A stretch of DNA of 64,000 bases, from contig NZ_FNRE01000001.1 of NCBI RefSeq assembly GCF_900107705.1, forward strand, positions 248,001 to 312,000, read 5' to 3'. The notes beneath the pieces are model-generated. The model did no database searches. It worked only from the letters and a program-made list of their open reading frames with translations, and was not told the DNA's origin. Within the stretch, counting starts at the first letter, position 1. Every line of letters begins with the position of its first letter. The position numbers and the translations under genes are program-made. Of the stretch, positions 45,891 to 55,845 are shown piece after piece. The DNA comes from Prevotella sp. tc2-28. Its GTDB lineage: Bacteria; Bacteroidota; Bacteroidia; Bacteroidales; Bacteroidaceae.

Positions 45891-48422
45891 TTAATCTTGG
45901 AAATATACTTTTTTGACACGACCACTGACGCCTGTCAGCACCTCATAAGGAATGGTCTGCAATACCTCACTGAGCACATTGGCAGGCAGGTGCTCGCCAA
46001 AAATTTCCACGCCGTCGCCCTCTTGACAGGGAATATCAGTAACATCAATCATGGCGACATCCATACAAATATTGCCCACATAGGGAGCCTTCTGACCATT
46101 GACAAGACAATAGCCTGCTCCACGTCCAAGATGACGGGAGAGTCCATCAGCATAGCCGATAGGAATAGCAGCTATCACGGAATCACGCTTCAAGATACCC
46201 TTGCGGCTATAACCCACCGTCTCATCCTTGGGCACCTGTCGGAGTTGCAGAATGGTGGTCTTGAGTGTGCTGACAGGCTGAAGGGAACCAGCTTGTTTAG
46301 ATGAATTAGTCAAACTTGCATCCATAGGGTCATAACCATACAAGCCTAGACCAAGTCGGCACATATCCAAGTGCCGCTCCGGGAAGTGAACGATTCCGGC
46401 AGAGTTACAAATATGGCGAAGTATCTTATGTTTAAAGGCTGCCTGCAACTGAGTACTAGCTTTATCAAACTTACGGAACTGCTCAGCAGAGAAGCGGTCG
46501 AAGTCTTCGCTATCGGAACCAACGAAGTGACTGAACACTGAACGCGGGATGACAGCGTTCTGATGATGCAAGCGGTCAATAAGGCGCTCCATGTCTTTTT
46601 CTGGATCAAAGCCAAGACGATGCATGCCCGTATCAAGCTTTATATGTACAGGCCATCCTGTGATACCCTGTTTCTCCGCAGCTTGAATAAGTGCTTCCAA
46701 CAGCCGGAAAGAATAAACCTCTGGCTCCAAATCATAGTCGAACATCGCCTTGAAAGCCGTCATCTCTGGATTCATTATCATGATATTCTGGGTGATACCA
46801 TGGCGACGCAACGTTACGCCCTCGTCAGCAACGGCAACAGCCAGATAATCTACACGATGGTCTTGCAACGTCTTGGCCACTTCCACAGCTCCAGCTCCAT
46901 AGGCATCGGCCTTCACCATGCAAACCAGCTTTGTTTCCGGCTTCATGAAAGAGCGATAGTAGTTCAGGTTGTTGACCAATGCGTTCAAGTTGACTTCCAG
47001 AATCGTTTCATGCACTTTCTGCTCCAAGCGTTCTGTGATGCGGTCGAATCCGAAAGGACGGGCTCCCTTGATCAATACCACCTCATCATGCAGCATGCGG
47101 AAGACATCGCTGCGCAGAAATTCCTCTGTTGTGGCGAAGAAATACTTCTCATCAACGGAGAAAGCAGCCCGTTGGGAAGTGATGTGCGGTCCGATTCCAA
47201 TAAGTTTGTTAATGCCACGTTTCTGACAGAGATTGCTAACCTCTCGATAGAGGTCGACAGGCGTCATCCCACTTTGAAAAATGTCACTGAGAATAAGTGT
47301 CTGTCTCACTTTCCCAGTGAGCATCGACTCCTTGGCTGATGTACGCCTTGACATAAAGTCGAGCGCTATTGCCAATGAATTGATATCCGAATTATAAGAG
47401 TCGTTAATCAATAGACAGCCACGCTGTCCTTCCTTAACCTCCAGACGCATGGCTATCGGCTCAAGTATTGCCATCCGTTCGGCTAACTGTTCTGGTAGGA
47501 CACCAAGATAAAGGGCAATGGCTGCACATGCAAACGAGCATTGTAGAGAAGCCTCATCGAAGAAAGGAAGGTCGTAACTTCCTCGCGAACCTTTATATAT
47601 ATAGGATACTGTCGTCAAACCAGTATGGCTAGTACCACTATCTTGACTCGTCACATCAGCAATATAAAGTGTAGCCGATGGATTCTCACGACTCCACCCT
47701 ATCTTCTCCCCGTGATAGCCACTGCGACGTATACAACGGCTGACAACATCGTCGTCAGAATTGTAGGCAATGACTTTGGCACCATGAAAGAGGTGCAGTT
47801 TCTCATTACATTTCTCCTCCAAAGAACGGAAATTCTCCTGATGAGCCGCACCCAGAGAGGTCAGCACACCGATGGTAGGCTGTATGATATCATGAAGAGC
47901 CTCCATCTCACCGGGTTCGCTGATACCTGCTTCAAAAAGGCCTACCTGCGTCTGCTCGTTAAGTAACCAGACACTCAGCGGAACACCTATTTGCGAGTTA
48001 TAGCTCTTGGGGGAACGGGTAACTGCCATCTGAGGAGAAAGCAACTGGTAAAGCCATTCCTTGACCATCGTCTTGCCATTTGAGCCCGTAATGCCAACTA
48101 TTGGACAGTCGAACTCGTCACGATGACGCTCTGCCAGTCGCTGCAAGGCTGCCAGCGGAGAAGGGACAATCAGGAAGTTGGCATCAACGTACTGCCCGTC
48201 AGTAGGCACATTATTAACAACAAAGTTGCGAACACCTCGACGATAGAGTTCACTGATATAGTGATGACCATCGTTGCGCGAAGATTTCAAGGCAAAAAAC
48301 AGGGTTTCTTCAGGGAAACAAAGTGAACGACTGTCCGTCAACAGCCATCCAATCATAGCATCAGCCGTACCGATGCGACGAGCTCCTATGAGCGTCGTAA
48401 TTTTTTCTATGGTGTAATTCAT
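45891..48422 (-). CDS. Bifunctional UDP-N-acetylmuramoyl-tripeptide:D-Ala-D-Ala ligase / alanine racemase
   Basis: MurF-Alr fusion, 843 residues. MurF (about 1-465) adds D-Ala-D-Ala to the UDP-MurNAc-tripeptide: P-loop GITGSNGKT (K117), and NDSYNSD, the family's DxYN block. Alanine racemase (about 470-843) makes D-Ala: PLP Lys504 in MVKADAYGAG, and VGNICMDVAMIDVTD near the C-terminus. Joining supply of D-Ala with its use is known across Bacteroidetes. Overlaps GSCFA by 4 bases (ATGA); a -7 element lies 4 bases before the ATG. Confidence 0.96.
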   Translation of the reverse strand: MNYTIEKITTLIGARRIGTADAMIGWLLTDSRSLCFPEETLFFALKSSRNDGHHYISELYRRGVRNFVVNNVPTDGQYVDANFLIVPSPLAALQRLAERHRDEFDCPIVGITGSNGKTMVKEWLYQLLSPQMAVTRSPKSYNSQIGVPLSVWLLNEQTQVGLFEAGISEPGEMEALHDIIQPTIGVLTSLGAAHQENFRSLEEKCNEKLHLFHGAKVIAYNSDDDVVSRCIRRSGYHGEKIGWSRENPSATLYIADVTSQDSGTSHTGLTTVSYIYKGSRGSYDLPFFDEASLQCSFACAAIALYLGVLPEQLAERMAILEPIAMRLEVKEGQRGCLLINDSYNSDINSLAIALDFMSRRTSAKESMLTGKVRQTLILSDIFQSGMTPVDLYREVSNLCQKRGINKLIGIGPHITSQRAAFSVDEKYFFATTEEFLRSDVFRMLHDEVVLIKGARPFGFDRITERLEQKVHETILEVNLNALVNNLNYYRSFMKPETKLVCMVKADAYGAGAVEVAKTLQDHRVDYLAVAVADEGVTLRRHGITQNIMIMNPEMTAFKAMFDYDLEPEVYSFRLLEALIQAAEKQGITGWPVHIKLDTGMHRLGFDPEKDMERLIDRLHHQNAVIPRSVFSHFVGSDSEDFDRFSAEQFRKFDKASTQLQAAFKHKILRHICNSAGIVHFPERHLDMCRLGLGLYGYDPMDASLTNSSKQAGSLQPVSTLKTTILQLRQVPKDETVGYSRKGILKRDSVIAAIPIGYADGLSRHLGRGAGYCLVNGQKAPYVGNICMDVAMIDVTDIPCQEGDGVEIFGEHLPANVLSEVLQTIPYEVLTGVSGRVKKVYFQD

Positions 48423-49225
48423 AATGCAAAGTTACTGTATTTTTTGCGCAACTCGGATAGTTTTAACATAGTTTTATCCTTAAATTCTTTATAGGCTGGT
48501 GCCTCAGGATTAAAAGGCCTATGATGAAGAGCCTGTCGTATAGGGCGCCATTCTTCCAAAAAGGATTTGGCTTCCAAAGAGAAATAGGTTTCGACCAATC
48601 GCTCCCATATATAGTCTACAGTCTGCTCAGATGGATGAAGCATATCTGGAGCATAGAACCGATAGTCACGTAGTTCATCCAGAACAATCTCATAGGCGGG
48701 AAAATAACAAACATGACCAGTTTGACAATCCTCTAACACCTTATTCACAGCTAAAAGCAACGTAGCTTTAGAGAGTTGACTACCATGATAGCCGTACTTA
48801 CGATAGCGAATAGGGCTAACTGTTAGGACAACCTGGACATCAGGATTCCTTTGACATAAGATTCCTATGGTTTCTTGCAGATTTTCTGCACACTCATCAG
48901 CAGTGAGTTGTTCTTCTTGGAAAAGATGCTGTGGACGTTTTTCGCAGTTGTCCACAATCTCTCCCGTTTCTTTTAGACGGTAGACATGATTAGTACCCAG
49001 TGTCAGGAATACAATACGAGGAGCATTTTCATAGCGTGCTATCGTGTGTAAGATGCTGACAGGATTATACATCACGCCATAGGGATTTGCCGTTACCAGG
49101 AAACCATTGTCCCGGAAATGTCTACTTATCTCGTCAGCAAAACACGAGCCTACGAAAAGTATCTCTTCACATGGCTTAATCTGAAAGCCGGGCTTTTCAA
49201 TATCAACAATCGTCCTGAAATCCAC
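48419..49225 (-). CDS. GSCFA domain protein
   Basis: 268 residues of the GSCFA family, named for the motif seen here in EEILFVGSCFADEISRHF. An SGNH-like fold is expected: the Ser of GSCF as nucleophile and DMLHPSEQTVDYIW near residue 208 supplying Asp and His. The enzymatic role is not known; relatives are common in Bacteroidetes. Starts with GTG (complement of 49223-49225), 8 bases after the FKP stop; overlaps murF-alr by 4 bases. Confidence 0.88.
   Translation of the reverse strand: MDFRTIVDIEKPGFQIKPCEEILFVGSCFADEISRHFRDNGFLVTANPYGVMYNPVSILHTIARYENAPRIVFLTLGTNHVYRLKETGEIVDNCEKRPQHLFQEEQLTADECAENLQETIGILCQRNPDVQVVLTVSPIRYRKYGYHGSQLSKATLLLAVNKVLEDCQTGHVCYFPAYEIVLDELRDYRFYAPDMLHPSEQTVDYIWERLVETYFSLEAKSFLEEWRPIRQALHHRPFNPEAPAYKEFKDKTMLKLSELRKKYSNFAL
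48427..48434 (-). promoter_or_regulatory. -7 element inside the GSCFA gene, for murF-alr
   Basis: TAACTTTG on the minus strand, formed by the last sense codons of the GSCFA gene, 4 bases before the murF-alr ATG. Confidence 0.5.
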
Positions 49226-49233
49226 AACACTTA

Positions 49234-51924
49234 TTAGCTACGTGAAACTTGCAGTCCTGTTTTCGACAAAGTCATGTCGACAAAACGGGCATTAGCATTG
49301 GGCTGACGGGCATTAAGTACCTGCTTAATTCGTGCTGCCGCCTCGGGGTCTTTGGCAACCATATACAGATAGCCACCGCCTCCGGCTCCAGGCAATTTAT
49401 ACCCTAGACAGAGGTCATCGACAAGGTTGGTAATACTACGTACACTGTCAGGATTAGTACCACTATCTATACGTTGGTTCTGTGCCCACGTCTTACGGAT
49501 AAGTTGTCCTACAGCCATAAAGTCCTGTCGTTGAAGGGCTTCGTACATATCGACAGAATGTGCTTTCATCTCACGAAGTTGAAGCAGTTGCTGACGATGA
49601 TTGACGAACATTCGGCGAACTATTTCTGCCAATATTTTCTTGGCAGTACGTGTGATACCCGTATAATAAAGCAGATGACACTGGGCATATTCGGGCTGAG
49701 TAAAAACGGCATCAGGCAACCACCTTACCCTCGGATTCTGGTCGAAACCTCGCTGGGTATCTAAAAGTTTAACTCCTCCCAATACGCCTCCAAACTGATC
49801 CTGCCAACCGCCTCCAGTGGTCAATAATTGCTCTAGAACCAGCGTACGACGACCTATTTCGTTCTTATCCCATGCTAACGAGCAGAAATCACTAACTGCC
49901 CCTAGAACCGTGGAAGCCAAGATTGAACTGGTTCCCAAACCACTGCCTGCAGGGATGGCGGACAACAATGTCAGTTCGATACCACAGCCGAAAGCTTCCA
50001 ACTGAGCCCGAAGGGAAGGAAAGGTTTCTTGCGAGAATCCCGGCAAGAATCCAGCCAAGACCAAAGCCGCCTTGGGGATTGAGAATGGTGAGCCTACTTG
50101 ATTATAGGCGGCCAGCTGCTCATAAGTTTCGACGACCTCCATGGCACCAAGGTCAATACTTCTCAGGACGATATGTGGTTCACGGCAAGGCTTAACATAA
50201 GTCTGTAGTGGAGGTTGACCATTGAGTTCGATGGCGATATTCACTACCGATCCACCTTCCATCAGGCAATACGGTGGAGTATCTGTCCACCCACCAGCCA
50301 AATCTATGCGGACTGGAGAGCGTCCCCACACAATCTGGTCGGGGTACACTGAGAGGCGGGGCGACTGTTTTTCCGTCAGCACACCAGCTGTCAGTCCTTC
50401 ACGTAACAAAGAAAATGCCTCTTCGCTTTCGCCACGGAACATGGCATCATGAATACGCGTCATTAAGGGGGCATCTGCAGACAAGGGCTCGGGCAAGGGC
50501 AACTTCATGGTATCAAACTCTCGAGCAGCATCGTCCAAGTCGAGTTGATAAAACACACTATGTTGCCAGTTACGGGCTAATGCCGGCCAGTTGAGACTGC
50601 GAAACAGGCGACGTTGCTCAAAGAGACGACGCAGATTAGCCACATTGGAGATGTCCTCAGCAGAAAGATATGTGCTAGCATGTCTATCTAGTCCTGCCAG
50701 TCCTACTTGTTCGACTAATTCTACTAGTTTATTCAAGGATTCCACGACAGGAAATCGTTTCTCTTGCTGAGCTGCTCCGGCAAACTTCTCATTGATGTCA
50801 TAGAGGCGAACACAGTATTGGGTATCTCCAATTGGGATGATATCCACACACTGTCCTGGTTCCAAATGAATTGTCCAATCATTCTGCGGTACTCCAGTCA
50901 CGATATGGTCATGTGTCAGTGTCCAATGCGGTCCGATACAGCTATTTTCAATCCAGATGTTCCGGTTTTGTTCGGTGAATGGATAACGGGTAACTGCATT
51001 TTGCGTAAAGATGCTAGGATGAGGCTTACGGTCATGATGCATAATGTCACGCTGGTCGTTAACGATATTCTGGATAGCGACTGTAGATGATATCATTTCA
51101 CCAGACGTACCAAAATGGTAGAACTCACCGCCTGCCAAAGGTACGATGGCCACTGAAAGTTCATGTAATTCAGGGTCATCTATCGTAGGATTGGTACCAA
51201 GAGTACACCCGAACTCGCTATAGAGATCATACTCCTTGAGACTTGAAGCACCAGTAAAACCAGCTGAACCTGAAGCTAAGCTGCGCTTCATCAGCAGTTT
51301 AACAGCTCGGTCACTCAAAAGCCAAATACCGATATCTGTCAAATAGAAATGATCCTTCAGAAGTTCCGACAACTGTTCCGTGTTGGGTTTTTGGAGCATC
51401 ATTTTCAACACGTTGGGTGTTCGTCGATCACTAACAAAAACGCCGTGGTCCTTGGCAATAGAAGCATCAAGCCACAGCCCATAGCATACCACATCAGCAT
51501 CGGGAATCGGTCCAATACGTTCTGCGGCACGGATGTAGACATCACCACTAACAATCATTGTGGTAAGCCGTTGGGGAGCCTGTTCCATCATCCGCTCATA
51601 TAGTGGCAACTGCAAGTCAAGCAGTGACTGCGACAAACGTTGTCCTCGCTCCCAACGGAACACAGGTATCGGAGTTAGAATCTTTCCACTGGGTGCATAT
51701 GCAGGAAGTCTACGACTTTGTCCTCCGGCATGGAGCACGATACACCGTTCACCTTTCAGCCACTCATGAGCCTGTTGGAGCAACCACGTCGTTCCTCCTC
51801 CCGAGCCCAGCTTATGGCCGACGGGGTCGTTGGTACAGAAAAACTCGTCACGGGAAAGGCCCGTCACTTCATGAAAGCATCCCACCAGATTCGGTGGTAA
51901 AGACAGCAGTTTTTTCATCATCAT
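49234..51924 (-). CDS. fkp: Bifunctional L-fucokinase / L-fucose-1-phosphate guanylyltransferase
   Basis: Turns free L-fucose into GDP-L-fucose, the donor for fucosylating capsule and surface glycoproteins. 896 residues, a little shorter than the B. fragilis enzyme (about 950). N-terminal nucleotidyltransferase with VLHAGGQSRRLPAYAPSGK; central beta-helix; C-terminal GHMP kinase with RIDLAGGWTDTPPY, AIPAGSGLGTSSILAS and PGAGGGGYLY. Three ATG codons in a row at the start. Divergent from fucP, the fucose importer. Confidence 0.95.
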   Translation of the reverse strand: MMMKKLLSLPPNLVGCFHEVTGLSRDEFFCTNDPVGHKLGSGGGTTWLLQQAHEWLKGERCIVLHAGGQSRRLPAYAPSGKILTPIPVFRWERGQRLSQSLLDLQLPLYERMMEQAPQRLTTMIVSGDVYIRAAERIGPIPDADVVCYGLWLDASIAKDHGVFVSDRRTPNVLKMMLQKPNTEQLSELLKDHFYLTDIGIWLLSDRAVKLLMKRSLASGSAGFTGASSLKEYDLYSEFGCTLGTNPTIDDPELHELSVAIVPLAGGEFYHFGTSGEMISSTVAIQNIVNDQRDIMHHDRKPHPSIFTQNAVTRYPFTEQNRNIWIENSCIGPHWTLTHDHIVTGVPQNDWTIHLEPGQCVDIIPIGDTQYCVRLYDINEKFAGAAQQEKRFPVVESLNKLVELVEQVGLAGLDRHASTYLSAEDISNVANLRRLFEQRRLFRSLNWPALARNWQHSVFYQLDLDDAAREFDTMKLPLPEPLSADAPLMTRIHDAMFRGESEEAFSLLREGLTAGVLTEKQSPRLSVYPDQIVWGRSPVRIDLAGGWTDTPPYCLMEGGSVVNIAIELNGQPPLQTYVKPCREPHIVLRSIDLGAMEVVETYEQLAAYNQVGSPFSIPKAALVLAGFLPGFSQETFPSLRAQLEAFGCGIELTLLSAIPAGSGLGTSSILASTVLGAVSDFCSLAWDKNEIGRRTLVLEQLLTTGGGWQDQFGGVLGGVKLLDTQRGFDQNPRVRWLPDAVFTQPEYAQCHLLYYTGITRTAKKILAEIVRRMFVNHRQQLLQLREMKAHSVDMYEALQRQDFMAVGQLIRKTWAQNQRIDSGTNPDSVRSITNLVDDLCLGYKLPGAGGGGYLYMVAKDPEAAARIKQVLNARQPNANARFVDMTLSKTGLQVSRS

Positions 51925-51939
51925 CTCAGCTTAATGGTG

Positions 51940-51947
51940 CAAAGATA
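51940..51947 (-). promoter_or_regulatory. -7 element of the fkp operon
   Basis: TATCTTTG on the minus strand, 15 bases before the first fkp ATG. Confidence 0.6.
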
Positions 51948-51991
51948 ATAATAAAAAAAGAATAAAGAACGATGATTTCAGATTTATTTCG

Positions 51992-51999
51992 TATATTTG
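51992..51999 (+). promoter_or_regulatory. -7 element of fucP
   Basis: TATATTTG followed by CA, 23 bases before the fucP ATG; divergent from the fkp element 44 bases away. Confidence 0.6.
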
Positions 52000-52022
52000 C
52001 ACAATGAACTAGCATATAAACT

Positions 52023-53384
52023 ATGGAAAAAACAAATAACAGCCTGCTGTCCCAGCTATTTGACACCAAGAATCTATCTGCTTTGATTCTGCTTACAGCA
52101 TGCTTTGCTCTCTGGGGGTTTGCCAACAACGTGACCACTCCGATGGTCAACCTCTTCTCACGAGTGTTCCGCATTAATAATTTCGAAGCGTCACTAGTTC
52201 CGGTAGCATTCAACCTTGGCTATTTCTGCATGGCTTTCCCTGCAGCTTTGTTTATTCAAAGGCTCAACTATAAATGGGGTGTTGTTGCCGGATTAGGACT
52301 CTATGCCCTAGGCACTTTGCTATTCTTCCCAGCTCGATGGATAGGTGATTTCTATCCTTTTCTGGGTGCTTATTTTACCCTAACCTGTGGATTGTCTTTC
52401 CTAGAAACAAGCTGTAATCCTTACATATACAGTCTAGGAGATCCAAAAACTGCCATCCAACGTTTGAACGGAGCTCAGGCTTTCAATGCACTTGGATCGG
52501 TTATCGGTATACTCTTTGCCATAGAGGTGCAGTCACGACTCAGTCAACTTAGCATGGAAATACGCCAAATACTTCCACTGAAACAGTTTAACATTCTTAA
52601 GGACCATGACCTTAGCGTTCTGATACAGCCTTATATCTTTATCGGAGCCGTCGTTTTGCTGATTATGGTTGTGATTATTCTGAAGAAGATGCCTACAGAT
52701 ACCGACATAACAACTACCAAGAAAGCTACGACAACCCTTCGCAACCTGTTGTGTCGCCGTAGTTTTCGCGACGGTGTGGTAGCTCAATTCTGTTATATTG
52801 GTGCACAAGTAGCCTGTTGGTCATATATCATCCAATACGGGGCGCGTATATTTATCGAAGAAGGGATGACCGAAGGTGAAGCAGGAATCTTAGCACAGAA
52901 ATACAATATTGCTGCCATGATACTTTTTGCCTGCAGCCGTTTCATCTGTACTTGGCTGATGCGTTGGTTCAGTCCATCACGAATGCTTTCGACCATGGGT
53001 ATCATTGCCATGTCAGCCTTAATAGGCACCATTATCTTCACTGACCGCAACGGCCTTTACTGCCTAGTTCTAGTCAGTGGCTGCCTGTCGCTGATGTTCC
53101 CTACCATCTTCGGACTCGCGCTGACGGGGGTTGGCGAGGATATCAAAATTGCTAGTGCAGGTCTGATTATGGCCATCCTCGGAGGTTCGTTCTTTCCTCC
53201 TATTCAAGCCATCATCATCGATAGCGGCATTACAATATGCGGACTCCCTAGCACCAACATATCATTTATTGTCCCACTTGCCTGTATGAGTCTTGTTGTG
53301 CTATACGGACACACTTCTTACGTGCGGAACCATATCAGGCCTGACGACGTCGACGATAAGTTGTCCACCCAAGCCAAAGAATAA
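52023..53384 (+). CDS. fucP: L-fucose:H+ symporter family permease
   Basis: MFS sugar importer of the FucP/FHS family, 453 residues, 12 helices. ACFALWGFANNVTTPMVNLFSRVFRI near the N-terminus and ETSCNPYIYSLGDP with GAQAFNALGSVIG are characteristic. It is divergent from fkp, so the pair should import fucose and convert it to GDP-fucose; no fucose isomerase/aldolase genes are here. Its 3' end overlaps the convergent YfhO gene by 50 bases. Confidence 0.92.
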   Translation: MEKTNNSLLSQLFDTKNLSALILLTACFALWGFANNVTTPMVNLFSRVFRINNFEASLVPVAFNLGYFCMAFPAALFIQRLNYKWGVVAGLGLYALGTLLFFPARWIGDFYPFLGAYFTLTCGLSFLETSCNPYIYSLGDPKTAIQRLNGAQAFNALGSVIGILFAIEVQSRLSQLSMEIRQILPLKQFNILKDHDLSVLIQPYIFIGAVVLLIMVVIILKKMPTDTDITTTKKATTTLRNLLCRRSFRDGVVAQFCYIGAQVACWSYIIQYGARIFIEEGMTEGEAGILAQKYNIAAMILFACSRFICTWLMRWFSPSRMLSTMGIIAMSALIGTIIFTDRNGLYCLVLVSGCLSLMFPTIFGLALTGVGEDIKIASAGLIMAILGGSFFPPIQAIIIDSGITICGLPSTNISFIVPLACMSLVVLYGHTSYVRNHIRPDDVDDKLSTQAKE

Positions 53385-55830
53385 GCAACAACAGGACGAC
53401 ATAAGAGATATAGGCTATCGTCTCCGTATGATCAATGCTCTTAGGGAAGAAACTCAGTACTACTTCATGTTTACCGGGTTTCACCTGAAGCGCACGTAGC
53501 ACGTAGTTGACACGGCCTAACGCCTGCTCTACCCCATCAACAGTAGCTGTCCATCCAGGATAGTAGATTTCAGAGAAGACAACAATACCTCCCTTGGTAC
53601 TCTCCACCTCATAAGTCAGTTGGTTTGGCTCGTACGTCTTGATGCGTACAAAACTCAGACTTACCGTATCTTGCGGCACACTCTCACCTAACTGCTCCTT
53701 AAATTTCTGATCAGCCACAGCCTCATGGCGCAGGTCAAGGCTGCCAATAGCATCCAATTCCTCATTGGCGTTTGCCACATATCTGACATGATTAACAAAC
53801 CATGCGTTTCCATAAGTATAAGGATTCTCCAAGGGGACACTTTGTCCACCCTGCAACGGTAGGATAAAATACTTGGTGTTCAACATATTCAGTACAGGAT
53901 AGACGCTATCTCCCTTCACCTGTGTCATATCGCCACCAGCCTTGCTGATAGCACTTATCACACCACTCATCTCCTTTTGGATATAAGCATCCACCAACTC
54001 CTGATAACGGCGTAACTTGGCGGCATGGTAGCCACCAATGCTCTTTAGGTAAAAAGAGGTTTCATTTTCATTGAAGGTGGACGTTGCCAAATTCAGTACA
54101 CGGAAATCTAGCGACTTGTCTTGCAAGATATGGTCAATTGCCTGTGTCTTGGTAACAGGTTCTTCACGCACCGTAGCTGGCACAAACATTGAGTCGTTAA
54201 GATAACGTTTGTTGACCTGCCACATGTCGAATAGGCACAATACCACCAGGGCTGCGGTCATCCACTCCACACGCATTTTGCGGTACTTATAGAGCAATAG
54301 GCAAGCTGTTCCGATAACGATAATCCAGAACGATCGCCAGCAGTCGGCAGTGAATACAGCCACACGCATCTCTGTAAGATTCTGCATCAAGGGTACTGCC
54401 TGATCAGCAGGGATCTGAGCCATTGCCTGCAACTCACTGACACTGATAAAATCTGGGAAGAACACTTTAGGCATCAATGCGAAGAGCAGAGCCACACCAC
54501 CCGTCAAGGCGAATGAGACGTACAGCCACTTAGCTTTCTTCTTCAGTAATTCGGGTTCATCAACGATTTTCTTCAGGGCCAACATCGCGAGCAAGGGGAT
54601 TGTAAACTCCGCAATGACCAGAATAGAGGCCACTGTGCGGAACTTGGCGTACATCGGCACATAGTCAAGGAAAAAGTCGGTAAATGGCATAAAGTTACGT
54701 CCCCACGACAGGAGTATCGAAAGGATCGTCGCTGTCAGCAAAGCCCATTTCATCGGTCCTTTCACGATAAACAAGCCAAGCACAAAAAGCATCAGCACGA
54801 ATGCACCGACATAGACTGGACCTGCCGTCATAGGTTGGTTGCCCCAATACTGTCCCAGTTGCTGATAAATACCCAGATAATAATTATCTGCATGCTGCAT
54901 GGCTATCTTGCTGTCCGACAAGGGGACACTGGCACCGCCCTTCGTATTAGGAACCAGCAGCGTCCATGTCTCGTCAATACCATAGCTCCACTGAGTGATA
55001 TAGTCTCGATCCAAACCACTACTGGTCTGGTTGCTTGCATTCTTCTTGACAAGCTCACTGGCACTACGCATGGATTCCTTGCTGTACTGCCAAGTATGAT
55101 AGAGGTTCGAGATGTTCAGACAAATGGCAATCAAAGCTGCCACCACACACACCGCGGTTGCCTTCAGCAGATGACGATAGTTCTTTTGGCGGATTCCTTC
55201 TATCATGTATGCAATGACCATGGCTGCAATGACGAACAGGTAATAATAGGTCATCTGCACATGATTAGCTTTAATCTCAAAGGCTGCGAAGATGGTTGTC
55301 ACAACAAGTCCCCACAGGTATTTCCCCCTGTAGGCCAACACGATACCCGCTATCATCGGAGGCAGATAGGCCAAGGCCATCACCTTCCAGATATGTCCTG
55401 CAGCAATGATAATGAAGAAATAACTGCTAAACGCCCAGATAATTGCACCAAGTGTCGCCAAATACCAGCGGAAGTCGAAGGCACGCAGCAGAATATAGAA
55501 GCCCAACAGATAGACAAACACATACCATACATTCTCCGGTAACCAAAGGTGATAGGCATCGGTAACCTTGTTAAGTGTAGTCATACTACGATAGGAAGGA
55601 GCCGTCTGATAGGTGGGCATACCACCAAACAGGGCATTTGTCCAGCGAGTTACTTCACCGGTACGCTCCTGATACTCATGGGCTTCCTGGCCTGCTCCCC
55701 TGACTGCCGATGAGTCATGACGATACAAGATGCGTCCCTCGATGTCAGCAGGGAAGAAATAAGCAAACGATATACCAACAAACAAGATTACAACCAGCAC
55801 TTCTGGCAGCCACTGTTTCAAACTTTTCAT
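53335..55830 (-). CDS. YfhO family membrane protein
   Basis: 831 residues, about a dozen hydrophobic helices in the first 560 residues followed by a soluble C-terminal region with SIGGYHAAKLRRYQELVDAY and EIYYPGWTATVDG, and one last helix (IAYISYVVLLLLILWLGW). These match YfhO proteins, GT-C-like membrane proteins thought to transfer sugars from lipid carriers to cell-surface polymers. Acceptor and donor are unknown here. Transcribed divergently from mtnN. Confidence 0.88.
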   Translation of the reverse strand: MKSLKQWLPEVLVVILFVGISFAYFFPADIEGRILYRHDSSAVRGAGQEAHEYQERTGEVTRWTNALFGGMPTYQTAPSYRSMTTLNKVTDAYHLWLPENVWYVFVYLLGFYILLRAFDFRWYLATLGAIIWAFSSYFFIIIAAGHIWKVMALAYLPPMIAGIVLAYRGKYLWGLVVTTIFAAFEIKANHVQMTYYYLFVIAAMVIAYMIEGIRQKNYRHLLKATAVCVVAALIAICLNISNLYHTWQYSKESMRSASELVKKNASNQTSSGLDRDYITQWSYGIDETWTLLVPNTKGGASVPLSDSKIAMQHADNYYLGIYQQLGQYWGNQPMTAGPVYVGAFVLMLFVLGLFIVKGPMKWALLTATILSILLSWGRNFMPFTDFFLDYVPMYAKFRTVASILVIAEFTIPLLAMLALKKIVDEPELLKKKAKWLYVSFALTGGVALLFALMPKVFFPDFISVSELQAMAQIPADQAVPLMQNLTEMRVAVFTADCWRSFWIIVIGTACLLLYKYRKMRVEWMTAALVVLCLFDMWQVNKRYLNDSMFVPATVREEPVTKTQAIDHILQDKSLDFRVLNLATSTFNENETSFYLKSIGGYHAAKLRRYQELVDAYIQKEMSGVISAISKAGGDMTQVKGDSVYPVLNMLNTKYFILPLQGGQSVPLENPYTYGNAWFVNHVRYVANANEELDAIGSLDLRHEAVADQKFKEQLGESVPQDTVSLSFVRIKTYEPNQLTYEVESTKGGIVVFSEIYYPGWTATVDGVEQALGRVNYVLRALQVKPGKHEVVLSFFPKSIDHTETIAYISYVVLLLLILWLGWTTYRRRRQA

Positions 55831-55845
55831 ACCTTATTTTATTTA

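Noticed and set aside
46563..47339. 258-codon open frame on the plus strand
   Set aside because: Antisense to the alanine racemase/MurF gene, whose motifs are unambiguous; no signal or domain in the frame.
54835..55542. 235-codon open frame on the plus strand
   Set aside because: Antisense to the helices of the YfhO protein; no start context or recognisable product.
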